DNA of 64,000 nucleotides from NCBI GenBank assembly GCA_039519185.1, contig CM076849.1, positions 118,562,587 to 118,626,586 of the forward strand. Direction: 5' to 3'. Numbering within the stretch: the stretch's first letter is position 1; every line of letters starts with the position of its first letter. The notes under the pieces are model-generated. The model did not search any database and was not told the DNA's origin. It saw only the letters and a list, made by a program, of their open reading frames with translations. This DNA comes from Astragalus membranaceus (Eukaryota > Streptophyta > Magnoliopsida > Fabales > Fabaceae). Positions 1 through 11,074 of this stretch are shown one piece after another. The position numbers and the translations under genes are program-made.

Positions 1-3000
1 TCATCCCACTTCCAAACTGGTACATCTAGCGGTTGTAACTGACCGCCCGGTCTTCGGTGTTCCGCCTTAACCTTCTGACAAGTTAAGCACCGAGAAACAA
101 ATTCTGCAACCTCGGCCTTCATCCCAGGCCACCAATACATTAGCTTCAAGTCTCGGTACATCTTAGTGGATCCCGAATGTACAGAGTACTGACTCCTATG
201 AGCTTCTTCCAATACTTGCCTTTTGATATCATCATCATCGGGAACACAAATCCTCCCATTAGAGCAAATCACGCCATCACTATCCTCAGTGAAATCTGGC
301 GATCCCCTCTGAGACTGCAACTTCATATCAGCTTCTTGAGCTACACGGATTTGTTCCCTTAGCACACTGGCTATCCGTATATGCCGCAGCACTACGCGAT
401 CCCTCTTTCTTACCACCTTGAGTTTCAAGTCTCTGAACGACTCCAACAAAGCCATCTCGTGAACCATTAACCTTGCCGTGTGGATAGACTTCCTGCTCAG
501 AGCATCCGCTACCACATTGGCTTTCCCAGGGTGATATTTCAATTCGAAGTCATAGTCCTTCAAAAATTCAGTCCACCTTCTCTGTCTGTTATTCAACTCC
601 TTTTGGTCAAATAGATATTTCAAGCTCTTGTGATCACTAAAAACCTCGAAACGGGAACCGTAAAGGTAATGTCTCCAAATTTTCAGTGCAAACACAATAG
701 CCGCCAACTCTAAGTCATGAGTTGGGTAATTCCGTTCATGCGTCTTCAATTGCCTCGATGCATAGGCCACAACATGTTGATTCTGCATGAGAACGCATCC
801 TAAACCCTTCCCAGATGCATCACTGTAAATCTGAAATCCCAATGACGGATCCGGAAGAATTAGGATCAGAGCAGAAGTTAACTTTTCCTTCAATCCAAGG
901 AAGCACTCTTCACAATCGGCATCCCACGTAAACGGTTGACCCTTGCGAGTCAATCGAGTAAGCGGAAGTACCATTTGCGAAAAACCTTCAATGAATCTTC
1001 TATAGTAACCAGCTAAACCCAGAAAGCTTCTGATCTCAGTCACTGACGTTGGCCGTTCCCAATTCAACACAGCCTCCACCTTGCTAGGATCCACTGCAAC
1101 CCCTTCTTGGGAAATTACATGACCCAAGAATTTTATTTCAGGCATCCAAAAGTCACACTTTGATGGTTTAGCATAGAGTTTCTTCTCTCGGAGTACTCCT
1201 AGGACAAATCGGAGATGCTGAGCATGCTCCTCAACTGACTTGGAGTAAACCAAGATATCATCAATAAAGACGACCACAAACTGATCTAGGTAAGAATGAA
1301 ATACCCTATTCATATAATCCATGAATACGGCTGGAGCGTTAGTTAATCCGAAAGGCATCACTACAAACTCGTAGTGTCCGTACCTCGTACGAAAGGCAGT
1401 CTTCGGAATGTCTAAGGTTCTTACCCTAATTTGATGGTACCCTGACCTCAGATCAATTTTGGAGAAAACTTTAGCACCTCGAAGTTGGTCAAGTAGATCA
1501 TCTATCCTTGGCAATGGATACTTGTTCTTGATAGTGATTTTATTCAGCTGACGGTAGTCTATGCATAACCTCATGCTCCCGTCCTTCTTCTTGACTAGCA
1601 ATACCGGAGCACCCCATGGAGAAGCACTCGGTCGAATAAACTTCTTGGAAATTAATTCCTCAAGTTGGGACTTCAATTCTTTCAGTTCAAGAGGAGACAT
1701 CCTATAAGGTGCTATGGATATTGGCCCTGTGCCAGGCGCCAAATCTATAGAGAATTCTACCTCTCGTTCTGGAGGCAAAGAGGAAACTTCCTCGGGAAAA
1801 ACATCTAAGAATTCATTAACGACTTGAATAGACGATACATCCAAGTCAGCCTCAGTTGATGCAGACAAAATAACAACAAAAGCTTCCGCACCTTGGAATA
1901 GAGACTGGCTTGCTGAAGCGAACGAAATAACACCATCATCTGCAGGTAGTGAATGTCCCGCTCCTTCAGAAGGAAAATTAATTGCCCGATTGAAACAGTC
2001 AATAGTAATGTGATTTGAAGTCATCCAATTCATTCCCAAAACGATTTCCATTCCTCTCATAGGCAAACAGATAAAATCTACGACAAAATCCCTGTCTCTA
2101 ATTGTAAGCAGACAGTTAAGGCACAAAGATTGGGTTCGCACCCGACCCTTGGCTGCAGTAAGAATAGTTATTGGCTCGGATATAGGAGATACTGTCAATC
2201 CTAACCGTTCAGCACATGTTTCTGAGATAAAGCAATGAGTAGCACCAGAGTCATACAAAATATTAACAGTTTGATTAAAGAGAGAACCTGTACCCCTTAT
2301 AAGATTATCAGCTGGCTTGATGGTCTTAGCATCCAGAGTGTTGACTCGAGCCCGTCTAGGAGCATCAGGGGACTCTAAGAAAGCCTTTCTCGCTGGGCAG
2401 TTGTTAGCATAGTGCCCCTCTTCATTACAATAATAACACTGGTTTGATTTTGACTCAAATTGACATCTCCCACGATGGTTCTTCTTACACACCTTACAGT
2501 TTCGATACCCAGAAGAGTTATCCGACTGAATCTGCTTTCCTTTGTTTAAATTCCCTTTATACTTCGGGTTTGAAGGAGTTGACTCACTACTCTTTCTTTT
2601 ATCCTTCCAGAAATCTTTTCTCTCAGCATACATTCTTTTCAGGTCGCTCTCAGCTGAATGAGCCTGTTGAACCAAAGCAGGATAAGTGGTCATGGAATAA
2701 GAACTGAGACCTTGATTCACATCGCCTCTAAGACCTTGTCTAAACATCACCATTTTCCACTTATCATCCGTAGCGGTGGCCCCCAATTCATAGAATTGTG
2801 ACAACCTTTCGAATTTTGCAGCGTATTCCCCAACTGTCATCTCTCCCTGTTTCAAACTCAGAAATTCCATTTGTTTATCAAGTCTTTGGGAGTCGGGAAA
2901 ATGATGACCCAAAAACAACTCCTTGAAATTATTCCACTCAAGAGGAGTTCCTTGATTTTGAAGCATTCTACGAGCGTTAACCCACCAAGTGTGAGCATCC

Positions 3001-3371
3001 TCGTCCAGAGCGTTAGCAGCGCAAATTACTTTTTCTCCTTCATTGCATTGCAAGGTATCAAAGATCCGTTCCATGGCATCTACCCAGAAATAGGCCTTCA
3101 TTGCCTCGGATCCTCCTTTGAAGGTTGGGGGTTTCATCTTCAGAAACCGGAAATACACCCTGTTGGGATCCTCAGGAGTTGGCACATTGACTGGCTCAGC
3201 TGGTTGAGGTTGAGGCATCTGATGCATCTGCTGCATTTGAGCCATTTGAGCCATATGTTGTTGTTGCATTAGCATCATGTCATTCATCATTTTCTGTTGA
3301 GTCTCGATGACATTCTGCATCCATTCTTGATGAGGATCAACAGGTGGGTTTCTTCTACCTCTTCCAGCCAT
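1..3371 (-). CDS. Gag-Pol polyprotein of a Tekay/Del-like Ty3/gypsy retrotransposon (partial)
   Basis: I read one uninterrupted minus-strand frame from the ATG at 3371-3369 to the window edge, about 1120 codons, with no stop found. Order seen: a Q/M-rich N-terminus; gag; a CCHC zinc knuckle (C-Y-Y-C..GHYANN-C, around 2400-2440); an aspartic protease with D-S-G-A-T-H (around 2245); a reverse transcriptase with LCIDYRQLN (around 1560), FSKIDLRSGYHQIRV and the catalytic F-I-D-D (around 1262); RNase H with YSDASGKGLG and an ALSRK end (around 500); and the integrase zinc finger with H..H and C-L-T-C (around 70-190). The frame leaves the window at the PVWKWD stretch that precedes the integrase core. 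Spacing and motifs match plant chromoviruses. The intact frame next to an LTR and PBS suggests a recent, possibly competent copy; integrase core and chromodomain lie outside. Confidence 0.95.
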   Translation of the reverse strand, partial: MAGRGRRNPPVDPHQEWMQNVIETQQKMMNDMMLMQQQHMAQMAQMQQMHQMPQPQPAEPVNVPTPEDPNRVYFRFLKMKPPTFKGGSEAMKAYFWVDAMERIFDTLQCNEGEKVICAANALDEDAHTWWVNARRMLQNQGTPLEWNNFKELFLGHHFPDSQRLDKQMEFLSLKQGEMTVGEYAAKFERLSQFYELGATATDDKWKMVMFRQGLRGDVNQGLSSYSMTTYPALVQQAHSAESDLKRMYAERKDFWKDKRKSSESTPSNPKYKGNLNKGKQIQSDNSSGYRNCKVCKKNHRGRCQFESKSNQCYYCNEEGHYANNCPARKAFLESPDAPRRARVNTLDAKTIKPADNLIRGTGSLFNQTVNILYDSGATHCFISETCAERLGLTVSPISEPITILTAAKGRVRTQSLCLNCLLTIRDRDFVVDFICLPMRGMEIVLGMNWMTSNHITIDCFNRAINFPSEGAGHSLPADDGVISFASASQSLFQGAEAFVVILSASTEADLDVSSIQVVNEFLDVFPEEVSSLPPEREVEFSIDLAPGTGPISIAPYRMSPLELKELKSQLEELISKKFIRPSASPWGAPVLLVKKKDGSMRLCIDYRQLNKITIKNKYPLPRIDDLLDQLRGAKVFSKIDLRSGYHQIRVRTLDIPKTAFRTRYGHYEFVVMPFGLTNAPAVFMDYMNRVFHSYLDQFVVVFIDDILVYSKSVEEHAQHLRFVLGVLREKKLYAKPSKCDFWMPEIKFLGHVISQEGVAVDPSKVEAVLNWERPTSVTEIRSFLGLAGYYRRFIEGFSQMVLPLTRLTRKGQPFTWDADCEECFLGLKEKLTSALILILPDPSLGFQIYSDASGKGLGCVLMQNQHVVAYASRQLKTHERNYPTHDLELAAIVFALKIWRHYLYGSRFEVFSDHKSLKYLFDQKELNNRQRRWTEFLKDYDFELKYHPGKANVVADALSRKSIHTARLMVHEMALLESFRDLKLKVVRKRDRVVLRHIRIASVLREQIRVAQEADMKLQSQRGSPDFTEDSDGVICSNGRICVPDDDDIKRQVLEEAHRSQYSVHSGSTKMYRDLKLMYWWPGMKAEVAEFVSRCLTCQKVKAEHRRPGGQLQPLDVPVWKWD

Positions 3372-3494
3372 GATTCTGCGAAGTATGCACAAAGTATTAA
3401 GTTGATCAGGCTCAATGTCTAATAGCATACTAAGAAAAATCAGACTTAGAAGACGTAAAAGACTCTTAACATCTAAGTCCGACTAGGTCGAACC

Positions 3495-3506
3495 GCTCTG
3501 ATACCA
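3495..3506 (-). other. Primer-binding site (initiator tRNA-Met type)
   Basis: Read on the minus strand this is TGGTATCAGAGC, the usual plant initiator-Met tRNA complement. It starts two bases after the LTR end at 3509, which fixes the orientation of the element as minus. Confidence 0.9.
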
Positions 3507-4042
3507 AATGTAACACCCCGGTATTTCTAACATGTAGAGAGACCGAAGATGCACAGATGCGGAAGTTCAGAGGACACAGTTCCTGTTTAAAACATTGGAC
3601 ATACAAACTTTTTCCGAAATAAAAACATAATCGGAATAACATTACTTCATGAACCAGAAGTACATCGGTTCCACACCGAATGGATTACAATATCCAAGTC
3701 CAAATACCAAACAGAAACATAAGACGGTTCATATAACTCATAATCAATACAAGTTTATATAACCAATAAGACAACAAAAGAACAAGGGATCAAATGACTA
3801 AGTCTCCGGCACCTCCAAGAGTATTCCAGCTACTCGTGCACAATAGTCTTCCTTTTTCCCTGCTTCTCTGAAAAACAACAAATATGGATTGGGTGAGATA
3901 ACATTATCTCAGTGAGTCCTACCGTGCCCCCTCACTGACACTCGGTTCATTTCATTAAACCGTTACATCCAAAGTTGACATAACAATGTCTTATATATTA
4001 ATCGAAATGCCAAGCAAATCGTGTTCACATTTTTAATTAGTA

Positions 4043-4195
4043 TAAACCGATTGTGAACCCAACGTCACGAATATCGGAAATACCATAGCCTTAGTTTAGC
4101 ATAAACCGATTGTGAACCCAACGTCACGAATATCGGTAACGCCATAATCTTAGTTTAGCATAAACCGATTGTGAACCCAACGTCACGAATATCGG
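4043..4195. repeat. Three 59-bp tandem units inside the LTR
   Basis: The phrase AAACCGATTGTGAACCCAAC followed by GTCACGAATATCGG occurs at about 4043, 4102 and 4161. Spacing is 59 bp with very few differences. Confidence 0.9.
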
Positions 4196-4694
4196 TAACC
4201 CGTGAGTTGACCACGCCAAAACACATACAGGGCCATAGGTAAGGGGTCATGACTACCCTCCCTAGTATGCTACTTGTCGGGTCGTCACCCAACGCAATAC
4301 GTATGACAATACGCATCAAGTTCTCGAGAGTTAGATAATTTATATCTTTTTCATTTTGATCACCAAAGGATCAGTCACATAATAATTGGATAAACAATAT
4401 CCATATCGATCTATAACCCGTTTTGAGGAATTCATAAGTTAGACCTCCGGCATTATAATCATTTTCATATGACATATATAAACATATATATTCAGTCAGT
4501 GTACCCACACGTATTCTAGGGTTTCGTTTTTTTCACTTAAATGTGCTTTCGAAACTCTTTTCAAAACATGAGTTGAACGAGCATCAAAATACGGTTTTTA
4601 ATAAGGCAATCCCTTTTTGAATGGTTGAGAACGAAATTAGAAAAGGTTCGGGATCGAACGGAGCGACAAAACGAGCAAACGGAAGTCGGTAACA

Positions 4695-4885
4695 GGACCT
4701 CACGTACGACCCGTGCCCAGGGGCGCACGACCCGTGCGTGGTGCACTACTCAGAACCCATCTACCAGAAAGAAACGCACGATCCGTGCCCAGGGGCGCAC
4801 GATCCGTGTGTCCCGTTCTGTTTCCAGAATTTCCAACCCGAAGCAGGCGCACGATCCGTGCCCAGGGGCGCACGACCCGTGCGAC
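4695..4885. repeat. CpG-rich internal repeat block of the LTR
   Basis: GCACGAcCCGTGC-type inverted units, separated by CCAGGGGC, recur at least four times in an otherwise AT-rich LTR. Short ORFs here run in several frames and look like by-products of the repeat. Confidence 0.75.
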
Positions 4886-5883
4886 CTGTGTCTGTTACCA
4901 GAATTTCACACTTTTCCCATTTTTGGTCTCCGTTCTCATCCAATTCGATTCCTAATTTCGATCACCTGAAATCCAGAAAATTTCCAACTATTCCAGAATA
5001 TATATAAAGAGTTTCGTTTCAATGATTCATTAAAATTCTCAATAAACCGTAAATGCCGTTTTGGCTTAAAAATCGCTTTTCGGTTCTAAGTCTTTTGAAA
5101 ACGGGATTGTTGCCTTGTCATTCGAAACCACAAGTTTTCAGAATACATAAAATGTCCCTAATCCGTGAGTAGAACTCACCCGTTGACGAAATCCGAGAGT
5201 TGAACCGAGAGACGAGATCGTCGAACCGAAAACAATGAACTATCCCCGCTAGAAACCGAATTCGAACCCGGACAGTGGCTTCCTTTCTCTCTAACTGAAA
5301 CAGCAACCCAAATCTTTCACAACTCCCTCCAAATCGAAATGCAAGCTTGAGTCTCCCCCCTCTTAACAGCAAAACTGAACATGCAAGCCATCAACACATA
5401 GTTCCACCATTTTCACCACTTGGAGCTTCATGGGCATCAATGGAGATGAGAGAAAGAGTGAGAATCAAGCTTTGAAAGTGGTACCATTGGATTCAGAATC
5501 AAAAATGGAGTGGAGTGGAGGTTAAAACACTTACATGCAAGAAGGATTTGAGATGAGCTCCTCCTTCCTCCTCTTCTCCTCTTCCACGCCCTCTCTCCCC
5601 TTATTCTTCAGCTTTTCTATTTCTGAAATTTGGTGGAATGGCCAAGTGTGGCTGGAGTTTATGAATTAGGGAGTATATATATTGGGGGTGTGAATTGACC
5701 AATTTGCCCTTCAGCTTAAAGTGCCTAATTAAATTATGACCAAGCACAATTAATTAGAGAAAGGGGGGTTATTTTGAGGATTTCCTCGACTATTAATGCC
5801 CGGGACACGAATAATTATTCCCATAAATCATTACTCGGTCCTAGATACTATAATACGAGTCTTTAAAAATTAGGGATGTTACA

Positions 5884-5975
5884 TATAAGCAGCGCTTATA
5901 TGGGAGAGCGCTGCCCATTGATATAAAGCGCTTCCTAATGAGCAGCGCTTTTAGGGTAAAGCGCTGCCCATTCCT
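5884..5975. repeat. Left subterminal repeats of the CACTA element
   Basis: AGCGCTT and AAGCGCTGCCCATT units in alternating orientation, the same motifs as at 23622-23997. In CACTA elements such arrays bind the element's own transposition proteins; that role is inferred here. Confidence 0.8.
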
Positions 5976-5994
5976 TTAATTTTATTTTTGTTAC

Positions 5995-6205
5995 TACGCG
6001 TCCCTCTCACTCACAGATACTCTCACATTCTCACCTCACTCACTCTCACTGTCACTCATTTTCCTTCTCTCTCACTCACACTCACTCATTTTCGTTCACT
6101 CTCCTTCTCACACTCACACTCATTTTCGTTCACTCTCACTCTCACTTTCGTTACATCACATTTTCTTCCCCCTCTCATTTTCGTTGCCCACTACGCCTCT
6201 CATTC
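5995..6205. repeat. CT/CA-rich low-complexity tract
   Basis: Runs of CTCACTCTCACT and CATTTTCGTTCACTC. The 111-codon ORF across it is compositional and is not called as a gene. Confidence 0.7.
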
Positions 6206-6306
6206 TCACCATTGTTTTGTTCGATCCGTACGACGTGTTTCCATTTTCATTGGGTTGGTTTTGTTCGGTCCATACGACGTTTTGGTGAAGCTTGCATTTT
6301 CGTTCC

Positions 6307-6730
6307 ACTTTCACCAAAGGTAATATCATTGCATTTTGGTCTAGTTATTTTAATGGCATTAGAACCTTAGGTTAGATGATTCAATGTTGATGCTAGCTTG
6401 TTGATTGTTTCTTTGAAAATATGTGTTTGTGTAGTGTTTCTAAACTTAAGGCAAAATGTAGGTGTACTATTTGTTGAAATGTCCAAATGAAATGCTTGTT
6501 AATTTAATGTTGCACTTTCACCAAAGGTAATATCATTGTATTATGTTCTAGTTATTTTAATGGCATTGGAACCTTAGGTTAGACGATTCAATGTTGTTGC
6601 TTGTTGATTGGTTCTTTGAAATTAGGTGTAGGTGTAGTATTTCTAAACTTAAGGGGAAATGTAGGTGTAGTATTTGTTGAAATATCCAAATGAAATGCTT
6701 GTTAATTTAATGTTGCTCTAGGTTAAGTAT
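6307..6730. repeat. Direct duplication of about 200 bp in the CACTA 5' region
   Basis: TTTCACCAAAGGTAATATC starts two similar stretches, near 6308 and 6506. Each continues through GGCATTRGAACCTTAGGTTAGA to GAAATGCTTGTTAATTTAATG. No coding region is evident; this is probably transposon leader or promoter sequence. Confidence 0.8.
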
Positions 6731-7397
6731 TTTTGTGTTGTATTTATAAATTTGAAAAATTTAGGATTGATGTTGATGATTTGTTGTTTAATGCGAATTT
6801 AATGCGAATTGTTTTTTAGGTTTTGCGAGTTTGGTTTGCCAGAGCTTCGTGTTCATTGTTCGAGTTCGTGTTCTAGTTCGAGTGTTCGTCCTAGTTCATT
6901 CGAGTTCATTGTTGCTTCCACGTGTTCAGGTACTTTTGTTGTTTTCTTATATTTATTATATGAAGAATAACATTATGGAAGACTGTCATACCCCAATTTT
7001 GTCCGGCTTAGGTCAAAACCCTAATTTCCCAAAAAAATAAATAAATTGAAGAGCGAAGAGCCTTATGCGCTACATTTCGGATCCTAGAAGGCATTCCAAG
7101 GTTCTTGAAATCGTTTTTAGGGTTGGAACGCATTTTTCGGGCAAATTAGGGTTTTAGCGCCAAAAAGGGTATTTTGGTCAATTATAACGGTTTTTTTCCT
7201 CTCGCTCTCAAAAAGGCTCAAAAATATGTATAATTAAAAATAAAAATCTGAAATCAAAATAAAAAAATGAATAAAAAAATGAATAACAAAATAATATTGG
7301 ATGCTTATTGTATTTTTAGAATTAGGGCTAATTCCTTTTTAGGTGTTTTTGCTTTTATCCATTTTTGGCCAAAGTAAGCACCAATTTCACAAGCAAA

Positions 7398-7925
7398 CAA
7401 CCTCCCTCACTCCACCCTCATGCTCCATGCCTCCCTTCACTTCAGCCCCATCAAGTGCACATCACAAAAAAGCCTTTCATCATGACAAGCACACCTTTGA
7501 GTCCAATAACATTCAATACACAACATATTTTTACCTTCCTTCTCTCTACACCACTAAATACACACTAATTTCTTCACCTCCTTCACTCCATCCTCATGCT
7601 CCACGCCTCCCTTCACTTCAGCCCCATCAAGTGCACATCACAAAAAGCCTTTCATCATGACAAGCACACCTTTGAGTCCAATAACATTCAATACACAACA
7701 TATTTTTACCTTCCTTCTCTCTACACCACTAAATACACACTAATTTCTTCACCTCCTTCACTCCATCCTCATGCTCCACGCCTCCCTTCACTTCAGCCCC
7801 ATCAAGTGCACATCACAAAAAAGCCTTTCATCATGACAAGCACACCTTTGAATCCAATAACATTCAATACACAACATATTTTTACCTTCTTTCTCTCTAC
7901 ACCACTAAATACACACTAATTTCTT
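7398..7925. repeat. Three tandem 175-bp units in the Ogre A LTR
   Basis: Phrases such as CAAGTGCACATCACAAAAA and TACACCACTAAATACACAC recur three times at a spacing of about 175 bp with about 95% agreement. Short Pro/His/Ser-rich ORFs through it are repeat by-products. Confidence 0.9.
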
Positions 7926-9722
7926 TATTTCCCTCTCACAACCTTAAACCCATTAGATCTTTGGCCTCCCAAGGATTTGAATAAGAACAACTCACTCCTC
8001 TCCTCCAAAAAGACCCAAGAAATTCGTAGCCCCTCTCCTCTCCCTCACTTCCTCTTGTTTTTCTTTCATCTCAAAGGAACCTTCCCATTTCTCCTACACC
8101 AAAAAACCCTAGCACACCAAAAACCTCCCCTTTTCTCTCCCAAAACCGTGGCCTCCCCACTCCCTTCCTTCATCTATTTTTGATTTCCTCTTCACCCAAA
8201 CACCACCATCTCACTTCATTCTCATCCCTCTTTCATATATCTTCTCCATTTTCCATTCAAGATCAAACCTCATCATCAAGGAAGGTTTTCATCAAGCTTT
8301 TTTTTGGGGTTGGAGTTGAAGTTCCTTGGAGGTTCTTGTTGATTTGGTTTCTATTTTCTTCATCTCATTGCATTTTCTAGCTTGGATTTGAGGTAAAAAC
8401 TTTCAAACCCTTGCATCATCTTCAACCTTTTTGCATTAAAACCCATTTTCCTCTTCATTTTGCATTTCACATATCATCATCATTTTGTTTAAAATGTAGC
8501 TTGTTGTTGTTGGTGAGAGGAGCCTTAAACACTATTGACAAGCACTTAGGGAGGCTTGGGTGTTTAAGGTGCCTCTCACTCTTGAATAAATGGAGTCATG
8601 TTGTTTTGTGTTGATTTTTTGCATTTGTTGTGAAGTAAAATTGTTGTTTCATGTGTTGTTTGGTTCGCATATCCTAGTAAAGTTAGCTTTAATTTGATTT
8701 TGTTGTTTCTCTTTGCTTGATGGGGCTTAATCATGTTGTAGATATTTGATTTTAGTGTTTTCATGCTTAGATACTTTGTTTAGGTTTGCAAATTTCTTTT
8801 CTCACATAGATTTCGCACAAAGTAAAGAGTTTGAGAAAAAATGTTGATTTGAGGTCTTAGTGTTTAAGTTATGTGATTAATTGTTCCTAAATCTTGTTAG
8901 TATCTTTTGCTTGCTTGATTTTGGGAGTTTGATGAATAAATTGATGGTTTGACTATGTATTGGTTTCGCAAGTCATGAAGAATAAATAGAGTTTTTATAT
9001 GTTTGCTTATTGTCTCAAGTTGATGATAGGCAATATGATTCTCACTTGTGCTTGTGCCTAGTGCACCTTGCCTAAAGTGATGAGGATTGTTCTATATGAT
9101 CCAACCCTTTTAGTCTATATGTTGTTTAAGTTGATGATTGGCAAGAAGATTCACACTTGTGCACTTGCGCACACTAATTTAAGTGTTGAGGATTGACCAA
9201 AGTGATTCAACATGCTTTGGTGTTTTGATTGTTAAGATGACTTGCTTGTTTAGGGTTTGCCAATGATCATGCTTGAGGCTACTCTTTTGAATTCATTTGT
9301 GCCTACCACTTCCTTGTCTACTCCCATGTGGAATCATTAATACTTAGATAGGCTCATTCCTTACATTGCATCTTCCACTAGATGTGCATTTAGACTCCCT
9401 TGCGTTTTGTAGAAATATTTGAGTATGGTTCTCGCCTAGCATCTTCCACTAGATGTGCATTTAGGTTCAATCTTGCCCACTCTTGCATTTTTGCTTAATG
9501 CCCAATTCAAGTTCCTTCTTTGCCTATTTATGTGTTGTGGTTTAATATGTGTAGTCTAGGCTAGTGTTTGCTCAAGAATTCAAATGAGATTAATTGCAAG
9601 TTATGACCATGTTGTTGTTTACCTAAGGATTCGATTTCAATGATTGTGCCACGCTTGAATCTCCAAATCTTTTTGCATTCGTTGTTTTCTTTTCTAAATA
9701 GTTTAGCATGAAAATGGTAATT

Positions 9723-10556
9723 AGTGACAATCACCCATAACCTTTCTTAGTTTGATTGTCCTAAGAGCCTAAGTTTCAAAAAAGATGTTTTCATATGCAT
9801 AAGCTACTAGTGATAATCACCCATAACCTTCGTTAGTTCGATTATCATGAACGCTTTCGATTTCAAAAGATATTTTCCTAAGCATCGAAGTCATAGCAAG
9901 TGCTAGTGATAATCACCCATAACCTTTGTTAGTTTGGTCATCATGGAGGCTTTCATTTTTCAAAAGAGATTTCTACATGCACTTAAGTGAGTTCTAGTAA
10001 TGGTCACCCATAACCTTTGTTAGTTTGATCATTATGAACGCCCTCCACTTTTCAAAACCAAAGCAAAAAGACTTTCATTTTCAAGGCTCGTTAGAACTAC
10101 GTCGCTTTGATTCCCATTTGGGATACGTAGGAGCGAGTCACATTCTCGTCAAGCGCAACCATAAAAAAGTTTAGCATTTGCATAAAAAAAAGAGTTATCT
10201 TCATGACAAAAAAGAATCACTTTTGCAAACCAAGATCATTTTCAGAACAAAAACATTTTCCTTTCTAAAATCATTTTCAACCCATTGTCGCTAGTGGCTA
10301 ATCAGAACTTTTGTTCGTCTAGCCATTGGCGACGATGTCTTTTCCCCAAAAGAATAACAAATGATGATCCATCATGACCTTTGTTAGATTGATCATCGTG
10401 CAAACCAATCTCTTTCGAAAATCACCTTCAAAAAAAATAATAAAAAATAAGTTGTTATTGATAGTCTATCAGAACCTTTGTTCGTTTGACTAGCGGTACA
10501 ACTCTCTTTTTGAGTATTTAGTAGTGATTCATCATAGCCTCTGCTAGTTTAATCAT
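9723..10556 (+). repeat. Array of eight imperfect inverted-repeat (hairpin) units
   Basis: Eight units share a central phrase like CATAACCTTTGTTAGTTT or CAGAACCTTTGTTCGTTT. Each is flanked by arms that pair with each other but differ between units: GACAATCA/TGATTGTC, TGATAATC/GATTATCA, TGATAATC/GGTCATCA, AATGGTCA/TGATCATT, a 14-bp arm pair around GTGGCTA/TAGCCAT (10287-10300 with 10320-10333), ATGATGATC/GATCATCGT, TAGTC/GACTA and GTGATT/AATCAT. Loops are about 17-23 nt. The last four units recur in the 3' LTR (from about 17422). This looks like conserved RNA structure; see findings. Confidence 0.75.
10094..10150 (+). other. TACGTAG module 1 with two small hairpins
   Basis: GAACTACGTCGCTTTGAT, a TCCCA/TGGGA hairpin, GATACGTAGGAGC, a CGAG/CTCG hairpin, then TCAAGCG. 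The same layout recurs at 10634, 12221, 17229, 17769 and, split by an insertion, at 47898 plus 55743. Confidence 0.7.
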
Positions 10557-10633
10557 TCGCTAATGCTCGTCCTATTTCGAAAACTCACTAAAAAAGATAA
10601 AAAAACAAAAAACTTTTCAAAAAGACAAAGAAG

Positions 10634-10700
10634 AACTACGTAGCTTTGAGTTCTCCATCGCACCGGGAGATACGTAGGAGCGGGCCATGTCCCGTCAAGC
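10634..10700 (+). other. TACGTAG module 2 with two small hairpins
   Basis: GAACTACGTAGCTTTGAG, a TCTCC/GGAGA hairpin, GATACGTAGGAGC, then CGGG/CCCG around CCATGT, and TCAAGCG. Stem bases differ from module 1, but pairing is kept. Confidence 0.7.
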
Positions 10701-11054
10701 GTTTTTTTTCTAAAAAACCATTTTCCCCTTTTTTTCATAATAAATAAAGATTTCCATTAAGAATTTTTCAATAAGAAGTAAAGAGGCAAAATTAAGTATT
10801 TTCAAGTCAACACACTAGAACCACACATTTAATTAAAGGTTCCCTCTCAGTAGAGAGGACGCGTGGGGTGCTAACACCTTCCCTACGCGTAACCGACCCC
10901 CGAACCCTATTCTCTAGTTTCGCAAGACCAATCGCTTTCCAAAAAAGGTTTTCCTAATATTTTCCTTAATAAATATTGGTGGCGGCTTCATTGTCTTAGG
11001 AAAAGTTGTGAACGAGGAAGGTTCTCCCTCGGGGACTTTTTCGGGCGCAACAGC

Positions 11055-11074
11055 TGGCGACTTCACTGGGGACT
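11055..11074 (+). other. Primer-binding site of Ogre-like element A
   Basis: TGGCGACTTCACTGGGGAC lies two bases after the LTR end. It differs by one base from the TGGCGACTCCACTGGGGA of element B. From memory, Ogre elements use a tRNA-Arg-type PBS; the match to a tRNA was not computed. Confidence 0.8.

Larger units (their letters stand above)
3509..5883 (-). mobile_element. 5' LTR of the Tekay-like retrotransposon
   Basis: A 2375-bp LTR bounded by TGTAACACCCC at 3509 and GTTACA at 5883, so TG..CA on either strand. On the minus strand a TATA-like CCAATATATATACTC (about 5672-5687) would place most of the LTR in the transcribed R/U5 part. It contains three copies of a 59-bp unit (4043-4195) and a GC-rich block with repeated GCACGACCCGTGC (about 4695-4885). 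The five bases beyond the LTR, TATAA (5884-5888), should be the target duplication, but the partner lies outside the window. The insertion site is the subterminal repeat region of a CACTA element. Confidence 0.88.
6984..11052 (+). mobile_element. 5' LTR of Ogre-like element A (4069 bp)
   Basis: Termini TGTCATACC...GCGCAACA. From left to right: AT-rich start; three tandem 175-bp units (7398-7925); an unstructured stretch; an array of eight hairpin-forming units (9723-10556) and two TACGTAG modules (10094-10150, 10634-10700); and a GGTGGCGGCTTCATTG region before the end. The last 997 bp recur at 17192-18188 with very few differences. Confidence 0.88.

Noticed and set aside
1805..2002. Short ORFs on both strands within 1-3371
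   Set aside because: All fall inside the single long gag-pol frame on the minus strand and carry no domain of their own.
7343..7919. Ser/His/Pro-rich ORFs of about 105 codons
   Set aside because: They follow the three 175-bp tandem units of the LTR.
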